Source: Pseudomonas sp. GV085
Lineage (GTDB): Bacteria; Pseudomonadota; Gammaproteobacteria; Pseudomonadales; Pseudomonadaceae
DNA length: 64,000 nucleotides
Reading direction: 5' to 3'
Assembly (NCBI RefSeq): GCF_003050925.1
Contig: NZ_QAOV01000008.1
Location: 62,001 to 126,000, forward strand
A program made the position numbers and the translations under genes. Positions 10,272 through 19,048 of this stretch are shown here, one piece after another; the first letter of the stretch is position 1; each line of letters starts with the position of its first letter. The notes under the pieces were generated by a model. That model was given only the letters and a program-made list of their open reading frames with translations. It did not search any database and was not told the DNA's origin.

Positions 10272-11783
10272 ATGGACACGATCGTCAAAAGTTACCTGCA
10301 AAAATTCGGCGTCAGCGAAGCCACCCAGACCTTCCTCAGCAAGGTCCAGAAAATGTTCATCGGCGGCGCCTGGGTCGAAGCCAGCGACGGCCAGACTTCC
10401 GATGTGATCGAACCCTCGACCGAAGGCCTGATCACCCGCATTCCCATGGGCACCACCGATGACCTGGACCGTGCCGTGCAAGCCGCCCGCGCCCAGTTCG
10501 ACGGTGGCGCCTGGCGTCAGGCCAAACCGGCGGAACGTGAGCGCATGATGCAGCGCCTGGCCGACCTGATTGAGCAGAACGCCGCCGAGCTCGCGGAAAT
10601 CGAATCGATCGACATGGGCAAATCGGTTGCCTTCGCCAAGGACGTGGACATCCAGGGCACCGTCGATACCCTGCGTTACTTCGCCGGCTGGGCCACCAAG
10701 CTCCACGGCCGTACCGTCGAGCCTTCGCTGCCGGGCAATTACCTGGCCTATACCCGCAAGGAAGCGGTCGGCGTGGTCGGCGCCATCGTGCCGTGGAACT
10801 TCCCACTGCAAACCATGGCCTGGAAGCTCGGCGCGGCGCTGGCGACCGGTTGCACCGTGGTGGTCAAGCCCGCCGAACTGACTTCGTTGTCGGCCCTGCG
10901 TTTCGCTGAACTGGTGCAGGAAGCGGGCATTCCCGACGGCGTGATCAACATCGTCACCGGGCGCGGCAGCGTGGTCGGTGCGGCCATGGCCACCCACCCC
11001 GGCATCGACAAACTGACCTTCACCGGTTCGACCCCGGTCGGCCAGACTGTCGGCCGCGCCGCGCTGGATGACATGAAGCGCCTGACCCTCGAACTCGGAG
11101 GTAAATCACCGGTCATCGTCTGCGCCGACGCCGACATCCCGGCCGCCGCCCAAGCGGTCGCCAACGGCGTGTTTTTCAACTCCGGACAGGTATGCGACGC
11201 CGGTACACGGGCCTATATTCATAGCAGTGTCTACGACGAATTCCTGCGTGAGCTGATCGTCTACACGCGCACCTTGAAAATGGCCCCGGGCCTGGACCCC
11301 GACTGCTTCATCGGCCCGCTGGTCTCGGCCCTGCAAAAGCAGCGCGTGACCGAGTACATCGAAACGGGCAAGGCCGAAGGCGCCGAACTGGTCTACGGTG
11401 GCCAACCGATCGATGGCCCTGGCTTCTTCGTCGAGCCGACCATCTTCGCCAATTGCCGCAACGACATGCGTATTGTCCAGGAAGAGATCTTCGGCCCGGT
11501 GCTGGTCACCGCACCGTTCGACGACGAGGAAGAAGCACTGGCACTGGCCAACGACTCGCCTTACGGCTTGGCGGCGGCCCTGTATTCCAACGACCTGGGC
11601 AAGGTGCACAGCCTGATTCCACGTTTGAAGGCAGGCTCGGTCTACGTCAACGCCCACGGCACCCTCGATCCGTCGATGCCGTTCGGTGGCTACAAACAGT
11701 CCGGATTCGGCAAGGACCTGGGCGCCGAGCAGCTCGACTACCTGCTCGAAACCAAGGCGGTGTGGATCACGCTGCCAAGCTGA
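10272..11783 (+). CDS. NAD(P)-dependent aldehyde dehydrogenase
   Basis: A 503-residue ALDH-superfamily enzyme with all catalytic elements: Asn176 in PWNFP, Glu274 in LELGGKSP and the nucleophile Cys308 in FFNSGQVCDAG. The closest groups by feel are phenylacetaldehyde, betaine-aldehyde and gamma-aminobutyraldehyde-type enzymes. It begins 53 bp after the ureohydrolase and probably shares its transcript. A plausible role is oxidation of an amino- or guanidino-aldehyde generated by the pathway or by the GMC oxidoreductase downstream. Confidence 0.9.
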   Translation: MDTIVKSYLQKFGVSEATQTFLSKVQKMFIGGAWVEASDGQTSDVIEPSTEGLITRIPMGTTDDLDRAVQAARAQFDGGAWRQAKPAERERMMQRLADLIEQNAAELAEIESIDMGKSVAFAKDVDIQGTVDTLRYFAGWATKLHGRTVEPSLPGNYLAYTRKEAVGVVGAIVPWNFPLQTMAWKLGAALATGCTVVVKPAELTSLSALRFAELVQEAGIPDGVINIVTGRGSVVGAAMATHPGIDKLTFTGSTPVGQTVGRAALDDMKRLTLELGGKSPVIVCADADIPAAAQAVANGVFFNSGQVCDAGTRAYIHSSVYDEFLRELIVYTRTLKMAPGLDPDCFIGPLVSALQKQRVTEYIETGKAEGAELVYGGQPIDGPGFFVEPTIFANCRNDMRIVQEEIFGPVLVTAPFDDEEEALALANDSPYGLAAALYSNDLGKVHSLIPRLKAGSVYVNAHGTLDPSMPFGGYKQSGFGKDLGAEQLDYLLETKAVWITLPS

Positions 11784-11794
11784 CGCTGACCTTG

Positions 11795-11895
11795 TGTAGG
11801 AGCGAGCTTGCTCGCGATGGTCGTTAACGAATACGCGTGCTTGCTGGTTAAACGCGGCGCACTCGAGTTCATCGCGAGCAAGCTCGCTCCTACAG
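11795..11895. repeat. REP pair, type A
   Basis: Arms TGTAGGAGCGAGCTTGCTCG and its complement, immediately after the ALDH stop. With the next REP it fills the 330 bp between the ALDH and NCS1 genes. Confidence 0.92.
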
Positions 11896-11947
11896 TCCTG
11901 TTCGGTTTCAGCAACAACGCCAGGTAGGCACGCGTGAGCTCAGCTCT

Positions 11948-12050
11948 TGTAGGAGCGAGCTCGCTCGCGAAAGACGTCAGAGCGCCGCGCTCACCCAGGC
12001 AGCCCTCGTCATCGTTAACGTTTTTTCGCGAGCAGGCTCGCTCCCACAGG
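11948..12050. repeat. REP pair, type A (second in tandem)
   Basis: Left arm TGTAGGAGCGAGCTCGCTCG, right arm CGAGCAGGCTCGCTCCCACA; the arms have diverged slightly from each other. About 60 bp remain before the NCS1 ATG for a promoter. Confidence 0.88.
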
Positions 12051-12113
12051 GGAGTCGTTCACCCGAAAGAACGCGGTTATCTCGTCATGATCTTCCAACA
12101 ATAAGAGTCCATC

Positions 12114-13688
12114 ATGAACACTAACGCCAAGTCCGCCACGAGCGTGTCCAGCCTCGACGAAAAATCCGTCGTCGAGGGGCATTCGATTGACTTCATCCCC
12201 GAGAACGAGCGCACCGACAAACTGGCCAGTCAGGGCCCGTTCTGGTTCCTCGGCAATTTCACCTTCTTCACCATGACCATCGGCTTCGTTGGCCCAAGCG
12301 TCGGCCTGACCGCGCTCTGGACTACGCTCGCCGGTACGCTGGGCATCATGTTCGGCACATTGTTCATGGCCTTTCACGGTTCCCAGGGCCCGCACCTTGG
12401 CCTGCCGCAAATGATCCAGTCCCGCGCGCAGTTCGGCTATCGCGGGGTGATTTTGGTACTGCTCGCAACGCTGTTCGTGTTCGCCGGCTTCAACATCGTC
12501 AACCTGGTGCTGATGATGCAGGGGTTGCACACGCTATTCGGGTTCAACCCCGCGGTGATCGCGGTGGCGGTGACCATACCGGCGGCGGTGCTGGCGATTC
12601 TCGGCCATGACTGGATGCACCGCAGCTTCAAATGGGCGCTGTACCTGTCGTTGCCGCTGTATGGCTTGGTGACCGTGGCGGTGGTGATGGGCTGGGTGCC
12701 GGATGCAGTGCTGCCGGCACTCGCGGAGGGCGAAGTGGCCCGGGAGCCGCTGGGTTTCAACTGGACCGGTTTCATCGCGCAGTTTGCGGCGGCCGCAAGC
12801 TACAACATCGCCTATGCGCCTTATGTGTCGGACTACTCGCGCTACCTGCCGAAAAACACCTCCAGCGGCAAGCTGATCGCCGTGGTGTTCCTCGGGGCGT
12901 CGCTGTCCGGTGCGTGGATGATTTCCGTGGGTGGCTGGCTGGCCGATCACCTGCACTCCACTGACGTGCTCGTGGCCCTGGGGCAAGTCGGCAACACCGT
13001 GTCGCCGCTGGTGGGCACGGCGGTAGTGGTGGTCACCATCCTGGCGTTCCTGCCGGTGATCGCGATGAACATCTACAGCGCCAAGCTGACCACGCTGACC
13101 TGCGTCGACTCGATCAAGCACATCGAACCCACCCGCAAGGCACGCATCCTGGCCATCGGCTTCGTGATCCTGCTGCAACTGGGCGTGGCCCTGAGCATCC
13201 AGAGTTCCGGCAAAGGCCTGTCGGTGCTGGGGATCTACCTGGTGGTGATGCTGTACTTCCTGGTGCCCTGGACTTCGGTCAACCTCACCGACTACTTCTT
13301 CGTGCGCAAGGGCCGATACGCCATCCCGCACTTCTTCATGCCCCACGGCAACATCTACGGCAGCTGGGGGCTGCGCGGTATCGCCGCCTACGCCATCGGT
13401 TTTGTCTCGATGATCCCGTTCTTCTACATCTTCGACGGCGTTGAACAACGCGAGGTGTATGTCGGCCCGCTCGCCAAGGCGCTGGGCAGCATCGACATCG
13501 CCTGGCTGGTCGGGCTGATCGTGTCGGGCCTGGCGTACTACTGGCTTAGCCGCTCGATCGATCTGAAACGCGAAGAAGCGGTGATCCAGCAGATCGAGAA
13601 GAACTCCCCGCAATACACCACCGGCGACACGCTGACCCACAAACAGCAGCCACCGCGGGTATTCACTGAATCGACGGTCGGGAGATAA
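12114..13688 (+). CDS. NCS1-family nucleobase:cation symporter (second copy)
   Basis: A 524-residue inner-membrane transporter with about twelve membrane segments. It opens with HSIDFIPENERTDKLA and carries HGSQGPHLGLPQMIQSRAQF and YAPYVSDYSRYLP, which align with the paralog at 368. The C-terminal tail is longer and hydrophilic. It ends 2 bp before the GMC oxidoreductase start, so the two are cotranscribed. Context with the ureohydrolase and ALDH suggests uptake of the compound degraded here, but NCS1 specificity cannot be read from sequence. Confidence 0.9.
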   Translation: MNTNAKSATSVSSLDEKSVVEGHSIDFIPENERTDKLASQGPFWFLGNFTFFTMTIGFVGPSVGLTALWTTLAGTLGIMFGTLFMAFHGSQGPHLGLPQMIQSRAQFGYRGVILVLLATLFVFAGFNIVNLVLMMQGLHTLFGFNPAVIAVAVTIPAAVLAILGHDWMHRSFKWALYLSLPLYGLVTVAVVMGWVPDAVLPALAEGEVAREPLGFNWTGFIAQFAAAASYNIAYAPYVSDYSRYLPKNTSSGKLIAVVFLGASLSGAWMISVGGWLADHLHSTDVLVALGQVGNTVSPLVGTAVVVVTILAFLPVIAMNIYSAKLTTLTCVDSIKHIEPTRKARILAIGFVILLQLGVALSIQSSGKGLSVLGIYLVVMLYFLVPWTSVNLTDYFFVRKGRYAIPHFFMPHGNIYGSWGLRGIAAYAIGFVSMIPFFYIFDGVEQREVYVGPLAKALGSIDIAWLVGLIVSGLAYYWLSRSIDLKREEAVIQQIEKNSPQYTTGDTLTHKQQPPRVFTESTVGR

Positions 13689-13690
13689 CT

Positions 13691-15394
13691 ATGACCACGC
13701 AAAGAATGACCACGCAAAAATACGACTACATCATCATTGGCGCAGGCTCGGCGGGTTGTGTGTTGGCCAACCGTCTGAGTGAAGACCCGGCCACCTCGGT
13801 ACTGGTCCTGGAATTCGGCGGCAGTGACAAGAGCGTAGTGATCCAGATGCCGAGCGCATTCTCGATCCCGATGAACACCAAGAAGTACAACTGGCGCTAC
13901 GAAACCGAGCCGGAGACCCACCTCAACGGCCGACGCATTCACTGCCCACGGGGCAAGGTGCTGGGCGGTTCGTCGTCGATCAACGGCCTGGTGTACATCC
14001 GTGGTCACGCGCTGGATTTCGACGAGTGGGAATCCCTGGGTGCCGAAGGCTGGGGCTATCGCAACTGCCTGCCGTACTTCAAGCGCGCCGAAAGCTACGA
14101 GTCGGGTGGCGACAGCTATCGCGGGCAAACCGGGCCGCTGCATACCACCAACGGCAACCACATGAAAAACCCGCTGTACGGCGCCTGGGTCGAAGCCGGC
14201 GCGGAGGCGGGCTACATCAAGACCGAAGACTGCAACGGCTACATGCAGGAAGGTTTCGGTGCCATGCACATGACCGTGAAGAACGGCGTGCGCTGCTCCA
14301 CGGCCAACGCCTATCTGCGCCCGGCCATGGGCCGTCCGAACCTGACGGTGGTCACCCACGCGATGACTCGCCAGATCATTCTTGAAGGCAAGCGTGCGGT
14401 GGGGGTCATGTATGACCACGGCGGCCAGACCCACCAGGTGTATTGCAACCGCGAAGTGCTCATCTCGTCCGGCCCGATCGGTTCGCCGCACCTGCTGCAA
14501 CGCTCCGGCATCGGCCCGGCGGACGTGCTGCGCAAGGCCGGGATCGGCGTACGCCATGACCTGCCGGGCGTCGGGGAGAACCTGCAGGATCACGCCGAGG
14601 TGTACATCCAGTTCGGCTGCAAGGAGCCGGTGACCCTCAACAGCAAGATGGACCCGTTGAGCAAGCTGATGATCGGTCTGCGCTGGCTGCTGTTCAAGGA
14701 CGGCCTGGGCGCCACCAACCATTTCGAGGCCGGTGGCTTCATCCGCTCGGAGAAGGGCCTGCGCTGGCCGGACATCCAGTTCCACTTCCTGCCGGCAGCG
14801 ATGCGCTACGACGGCAACAAGCCGATCAAGGGCCACGGTTTCATGGTGCTGACCGGTCCCAACAAGCCGAAAAGTCGCGGCTATGTGCGCGTGCGCTCGG
14901 CCGACCCCTACGAGCATCCGGAAATCCGCTTCAACTACCTGGAGCGGGAAGAGGACCGCGAAGGCTTCCGCCGCTGCATTCGCCTGACCCGCGAGATCAT
15001 CGGCCAGAAAGCCATGGACCGCTTCCGCGACGGCGAAATTGCCCCGGGCGCGCAGGTGACCAGCGATGAAGACCTCGACGCCTTCGTGCGCGACAACCTG
15101 GAAAGCACCTACCATCCCTGCGGTTCGTGCCGCATGGGCGAGGATGACATGGCGGTGGTCGATTCCGAATTGCGCGTGCGCGGCATCGCCGGTCTGCGGG
15201 TGATCGATTCGTCGGTGTTCCCGACCGAGCCGAACGGCAACCTCAATGCACCGACCATCATGCTCGCCGAGCGTGCGTCCGATCTGGTGCGTGGGGTGAA
15301 CATGCTGCCGTCAGCGAATGTGCCGGTGGGTCTGGTCGAGGGTTGGGAGAGCAGCCAGCGGACCTCCTTGCCAGGGCGTAACGTCCGCGTCTGA
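13691..15394 (+). CDS. GMC-family FAD oxidoreductase (choline dehydrogenase-like)
   Basis: A 567-residue flavoprotein. The N-terminal FAD-binding motif is IIGAGSAGCVLANRLS, GMC signature 1 is GKVLGGSSSINGLVYIRG, signature 2 is SSGPIGSPHLLQRSGIGP, and the C-terminal active-site region YHPCGSCRMG contains the catalytic His, followed by NLNAPTIMLAE. Such enzymes oxidise alcohols such as choline to aldehydes. The first 33 bases hold a direct repeat, ATGACCACGCAAA, giving MTTQRMTTQK and two possible ATG starts at 13691 and 13706; GGGAG precedes the first. It is coupled to the NCS1 gene and may supply aldehyde to the ALDH. Confidence 0.92.
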   Translation: MTTQRMTTQKYDYIIIGAGSAGCVLANRLSEDPATSVLVLEFGGSDKSVVIQMPSAFSIPMNTKKYNWRYETEPETHLNGRRIHCPRGKVLGGSSSINGLVYIRGHALDFDEWESLGAEGWGYRNCLPYFKRAESYESGGDSYRGQTGPLHTTNGNHMKNPLYGAWVEAGAEAGYIKTEDCNGYMQEGFGAMHMTVKNGVRCSTANAYLRPAMGRPNLTVVTHAMTRQIILEGKRAVGVMYDHGGQTHQVYCNREVLISSGPIGSPHLLQRSGIGPADVLRKAGIGVRHDLPGVGENLQDHAEVYIQFGCKEPVTLNSKMDPLSKLMIGLRWLLFKDGLGATNHFEAGGFIRSEKGLRWPDIQFHFLPAAMRYDGNKPIKGHGFMVLTGPNKPKSRGYVRVRSADPYEHPEIRFNYLEREEDREGFRRCIRLTREIIGQKAMDRFRDGEIAPGAQVTSDEDLDAFVRDNLESTYHPCGSCRMGEDDMAVVDSELRVRGIAGLRVIDSSVFPTEPNGNLNAPTIMLAERASDLVRGVNMLPSANVPVGLVEGWESSQRTSLPGRNVRV

Positions 15395-15403
15395 TCCAAA
15401 AGC

Positions 15404-15477
15404 AAAGATCGCAGCCTGCGGCAGCTCCTACAGGGAAACACATTCCAATGTAGGAGCTGCCGCAGGCTGCGATCTTT
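15404..15477. repeat. REP-like perfect inverted repeat, type C / terminator
   Basis: Two 29 bp arms (15404-15432 and 15449-15477) are exact complements around a 16 bp loop; the left arm includes GATCGCAGCCTGCGGCAGC. TTTT follows on the plus strand, so it can terminate the GMC oxidoreductase transcript. A degenerate copy of the same family is at 62541. Confidence 0.9.
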
Positions 15478-15559
15478 TGATCTTGCCTGGAAAAATATCC
15501 CTTCCTATTCCACACCATTGCTAGTCTGTCATTCCTTGAGACCGCAATGGAGCACCCTC

Positions 15560-16018
15560 ATGGCTATTCAGGCCCTGCGCGCCGACGCATCGCACATCGA
15601 CCAGATCACCCCTTTGTTTGACGCCTACCGGATGTTCTACAAGCAGCCGTCAAACCTCTCGCAATCGCGCGCCTTTATCGCCGAGCGACTCGCCCGGGAT
15701 GAATCGGTGATTTTTCTTGCCCGGGACACCGACGGTGAAAACCTCGGCTTCGTCCAGCTGTTCCCGACTTTTTCCTCGATCGATGCCCATCGCACCTGGC
15801 TGCTCGGTGATCTGTTCACCACGCCCGCCGCCCGGGGCAAAGGCGTCGGCACACTGCTGATGAACACCGCCCGGGATTTTGCGAAGCTGGCCGGCGGCAA
15901 AGGCATGACCCTGGAAACCGCCACCGACAACTTCACTGCCCAACGCCTGTATGAATCCCAGGGCTGGGTGCGCGACACCGGCTACTACACCTACTGCCTG
16001 GATCTGAAAAAAGACTGA
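15560..16018 (+). CDS. GNAT-family N-acetyltransferase
   Basis: A 152-residue cytosolic protein of usual GNAT length. The acetyl-CoA binding motif A is LGDLFTTPAARGKGVGTLLM (R/QxxGxG type) and the C-terminal LYESQGWVRDTGYYTYCLDL is the usual last strand. The ATG at 15560 begins MAIQALRA; an upstream alternative start would add an unlikely Trp/Pro-rich stretch. The substrate is unknown. It stands alone between a terminator and a convergent gene. Confidence 0.85.
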   Translation: MAIQALRADASHIDQITPLFDAYRMFYKQPSNLSQSRAFIAERLARDESVIFLARDTDGENLGFVQLFPTFSSIDAHRTWLLGDLFTTPAARGKGVGTLLMNTARDFAKLAGGKGMTLETATDNFTAQRLYESQGWVRDTGYYTYCLDLKKD

Positions 16019-16019
16019 C

Positions 16020-16337
16020 TCAGCGATCCTGCTCGCCAAATACCGGCCGCATGAATGAACGCTCGTAGCTGAGGATGAACTTCCTCTCTTCGGCGTACTT
16101 GAACGCCGCGATGCACTGCGGATCGCTCATCGATTGCTGCCGGTAATGTTCGTACGCCGCCAGGCTCGGAAAGGTGAACAGCGCCAGGGCGATATTGTTG
16201 GCGCCCTCCGACGGCAAAAAGTAGCCGTGGTGCTGGCCGCCGAATTTTTCCACCAGGGGCATCCACAGCTTGCCGTAGTGCTCGAAGGCGTCGAGCTGGT
16301 AGGGGTCGAGTACGTATTTCAGGTAGCAGGTCACCAT
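16020..16337 (-). CDS. NIPSNAP-family protein
   Basis: A 105-residue alpha-beta barrel (dimeric ferredoxin-like) protein. The opening CYLKYVLDPYQLDAFEHYGKLW and the later LFTFPSLAAYEHYRQQSMSD are characteristic of NIPSNAP. Functions of bacterial members are poorly known. Its stop lies 1 bp from the end of the convergent GNAT gene, so the two transcripts must overlap at their 3' ends. Confidence 0.8.
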   Translation of the reverse strand: MVTCYLKYVLDPYQLDAFEHYGKLWMPLVEKFGGQHHGYFLPSEGANNIALALFTFPSLAAYEHYRQQSMSDPQCIAAFKYAEERKFILSYERSFMRPVFGEQDR

Positions 16338-16567
16338 TGTTTCGTTCCTTGATCAGGTTTGGAGTGCAGGCGCCACTGTAATCAACCGTGGGCGCCCGGC
16401 ACAGTCGCTTGTTCGACATTGACCGGTAAGTTTGCGCCAGAGGCATGCACTGGCGGCCCCGCACTATCGGTTCAGTCAATAGTCACCATCAAGAATCGCA
16501 AGTTCTGTTTTTGGCGCAAAGGCGGAAAATCGCCTGCATTGAACACGCTGCTCAAGGAACCTGCGCG

Positions 16568-17230
16568 ATGAAAATCTTGACCCGACTGGCTGTGATTGCC
16601 CTGTTGCTGGGCAGTGTTGCATCCACCGCATCGGCCTACGCCGAGGACGCACGCGCCTGCCATCTGCCGCCCATCACCGGGAGCCAGGGCGGGTTGCAAT
16701 ACGGGCAGACGGTCGGGGTGCTCTACAGCGAAAACACCGTGGAAAACTTGCAATACCTTGAGCAATACCACTCGGTGGCCGTGAATGGCGCGAAAAACGC
16801 ACTGGATGCGCGGATTCGCCAGGCGTTCGTCAACAGCTCCGATCCGGACCTGGCCATCGACTGGCTGATGACTTCGTTGCACCACACCTTTGTGTCGGTA
16901 ACGGTCTACGACAACCTCGATGCCCTGGTGCAGGCCCACCCGGATGTAGTGGTGATGCTCGATACCCACAACCAGTTGCTGACCCAGCGTAACGATCGGG
17001 TCGAGGCGCGTTTCGCCGCGCGGTTCTACGACGCCAGCCTGCAGTACATCGGCAAGGCCGAAGGCACGGTGGAAAAACAACTGCCGTCGGTGTGGGTGCA
17101 TGACAAGACCGCCCCCGAGATCGCCGCGCAAATCGAACAGCAACGCGACCTGCAACTGACCGCGCTGAAACAGTTCGATGCGTCGTTGAAGGCGCTGGTA
17201 ACCGCCGGATTGACCGCAGCAACCAATTAA
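16568..17230 (+). CDS. exported protein of unknown function
   Basis: A 220-residue protein with a Sec signal peptide (MKILTRLAVIALLLGSVASTASAYA) and a mature part with a single Cys near the start (ARACHLPP). The mature region is mixed alpha/beta; LEQYHSVAVNGAKNALDARI and IAAQIEQQRDLQLTALKQF look helical. AAGGA is eight bases upstream of the ATG. I do not recognise the family. It may be cotranscribed with the small lipoprotein 67 bp downstream. Confidence 0.75.
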   Translation: MKILTRLAVIALLLGSVASTASAYAEDARACHLPPITGSQGGLQYGQTVGVLYSENTVENLQYLEQYHSVAVNGAKNALDARIRQAFVNSSDPDLAIDWLMTSLHHTFVSVTVYDNLDALVQAHPDVVVMLDTHNQLLTQRNDRVEARFAARFYDASLQYIGKAEGTVEKQLPSVWVHDKTAPEIAAQIEQQRDLQLTALKQFDASLKALVTAGLTAATN

Positions 17231-17297
17231 TCAGCCCTGCGTCCATTGAACGGTGGGCAACCCAATTCACTGTTGATTTCTTTTCAGGACCTGATTC

Positions 17298-17636
17298 ATG
17301 CGCACTTTTCTTGCCCCGACCCTGGCCTTCGCTTCGATGTTGCTGGCCGGTTGTGCCACGCCGAACGATCCGACGCTGACCTTGCAGACGTCAAAGTCGC
17401 CCGAGGAGTACACCCATTGCGTGGTGCCGAAGTTGCAGCACGATGCGCTGGTGCCCACGGTGTCACAGACTCAGCGCAGCTACCGGATCGTCGTACCGAG
17501 CAAAGTGGCGGCGGACAACGTGCTGGAAACCTACAAAGCCTCGAACGGCGGCAAGGTGTTCCTGTACGAGCGCAAGCTGCTGGCGTCGGCGTTCGTGCCG
17601 TCGACGTTCGAGCGAGTGGCGCAGGAGTGTTTGTAA
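17298..17636 (+). CDS. small lipoprotein of unknown function
   Basis: A 112-residue protein with a lipoprotein signal: MRTFLAPTLAFASMLLAGCA, lipobox LLAGC. The mature domain has two cysteines (HCVVPK and AQECL) that could form a disulfide and a predicted beta-rich core (SYRIVVPSKVAADNVLETY). It is probably anchored in the periplasm. Function is not recognised. Confidence 0.75.
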   Translation: MRTFLAPTLAFASMLLAGCATPNDPTLTLQTSKSPEEYTHCVVPKLQHDALVPTVSQTQRSYRIVVPSKVAADNVLETYKASNGGKVFLYERKLLASAFVPSTFERVAQECL

Positions 17637-17791
17637 GCAGAATTTCAGGCAAAAAAAAGCCACCAGAATTGGCAGCAGAAAGTTAAAGCACGCATTGAAT
17701 GGCTTGAGTATGACGCCCGGTTCATGACGATTCGATGACGGCTTGATGGCCATTCATCAGGATGCCGGTAATTCGCTGACTGCCGACCAAT

Positions 17792-17940
17792 TGTGGCGAG
17801 GGAGCTTGCTCCCGCTGGGTTGCGAAGCGACCCCAAAATCAGGCAGTGCGATTTGCCAGACAAACTGCACTGAATGATTTTACGACTGCTGCGCAGCCGA
17901 ACGGGACGGTGCGGCGATCCGACAAGCCCCCTCGCCACAG
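17792..17940. repeat. REP element, type B, partly decayed
   Basis: The left arm GGCGAGGGAGCTTGCTCCCGC is intact; the right arm has kept only its outer end (AAGCCCCCTCGCCACA), and the spacer is expanded to about 100 bp. It occupies most of the 317 bp between convergent genes. Confidence 0.8.
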
Positions 17941-17953
17941 GTCTTGTGTTGAG

Positions 17954-18871
17954 TCAGTAAATCTCCGGCACGATGATTTCCTGCGGCACAGGCCCCCGCG
18001 AATAGTCTTTCTGACGCACCCGTTGGGGCAATTCGATCACCGGCAGCTCGACTTCTTCATAAGGCATCTGGCTGAGCAGGTGATGAATGCAGTTGAGTCG
18101 GGCCTTCTTCTTGTCGTCGGCCTGCACCACCCACCAGGGCGCTTCGTCGATGTGGGTGCGCTCGAGCATGATTTCCTTGGCCTTGGTATAGGCCTCCCAG
18201 CGGCGGCGCGACTCCAGGTCCATGGGGCTGAGCTTCCACTGCTTGAGCGGGTCGTGAATGCGGCTGAGAAAGCGCAGGTTCTGCTCCTGGTCGGAAATCG
18301 AGAACCAGTACTTGATCAGCTGGATGCCGGAACGGGCGAGCATGCGCTCGAATTCCGGCACGGTGCGGAAGAACTCTTCGTACTGGTCGTCATTGCAGAA
18401 CCCCATGACCTTCTCGACCCCGGCGCGGTTGTACCAGCTGCGGTCGAACAGCACGATTTCCCCGGCGGCGGGCAAGTGCGAAACGTAGCGCTGGAAATAC
18501 CACTGCGTACGCTCGCGGTCGTTGGGCGCGGGCAGGGCGGCCACCCGGCAAACCCGGGGGTTGAGGCGCTGGGTAATGCGCTTGATTACACCACCCTTGC
18601 CGGCGGCATCGCGGCCTTCGAACAGGATCACCACCTTGTGCCCGGTTTTCACCACCCAGCTCTGCAATTTCACCAGTTCGCCTTGCAGGCGAAACAGTTC
18701 GGCGAAGTAACGGCGCCGGGCTTCTTTCTCGCTGCCATCCTCGATGTGTTCATCGAACAGTGCGTCCAGGTTGTGTCCGTCTTCCGATAATTCCAGTTCC
18801 AGCTCCTCGTCACTGATATCGAGCAGCTCGCGGTGGATGCGCTGGATCAAGGTGTCCTGATTGGAAAGCAT
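17954..18871 (-). CDS. ppk2: polyphosphate kinase 2
   Basis: A 305-residue single-domain class I PPK2 that transfers phosphate between polyphosphate and nucleoside diphosphates. Walker A is EGRDAAGKGG (about 85-94), Walker B with the lid arginines is IVLFDRSWYNRAGVE (about 139-153), and KYWFSISDQEQ is a further family block. It is divergent from ppx over a 177 bp region that contains a Pho box directed towards ppx. Having the kinase and the exopolyphosphatase side by side implies joint control of polyphosphate level. Confidence 0.93.
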   Translation of the reverse strand: MLSNQDTLIQRIHRELLDISDEELELELSEDGHNLDALFDEHIEDGSEKEARRRYFAELFRLQGELVKLQSWVVKTGHKVVILFEGRDAAGKGGVIKRITQRLNPRVCRVAALPAPNDRERTQWYFQRYVSHLPAAGEIVLFDRSWYNRAGVEKVMGFCNDDQYEEFFRTVPEFERMLARSGIQLIKYWFSISDQEQNLRFLSRIHDPLKQWKLSPMDLESRRRWEAYTKAKEIMLERTHIDEAPWWVVQADDKKKARLNCIHHLLSQMPYEEVELPVIELPQRVRQKDYSRGPVPQEIIVPEIY

Positions 18872-18944
18872 GGTGAGACACTCGCGTCATGGGTGGTACG
18901 GCCGATCCTGGTCACAGTTTGTTACGAAGTGGTGATGCCAGGCG

Positions 18945-18962
18945 GTGTCATCTGGGTGTCAT
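18945..18962 (+). promoter_or_regulatory. Pho box (PhoB binding site) before ppx
   Basis: GTGTCATCTGGGTGTCAT consists of two exact GTGTCAT heptamers separated by four bases, the 7-4-7 layout of the PhoB box (consensus CTGTCAT-N4-CTGTCAT). A weak -10-like CAAGAT follows 11 bp downstream (18974-18979), the distance expected where the box replaces the -35 element. It lies 86 bp upstream of the ppx ATG. Confidence 0.75.
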
Positions 18963-19048
18963 CGAAGCCATGGCAAGATCCTCGCAATCCGTCTTGAGTG
19001 CCCGACGGCCGCCAGTCCGCCGGTAGATGAATGTGCAAGGAACCCCCT

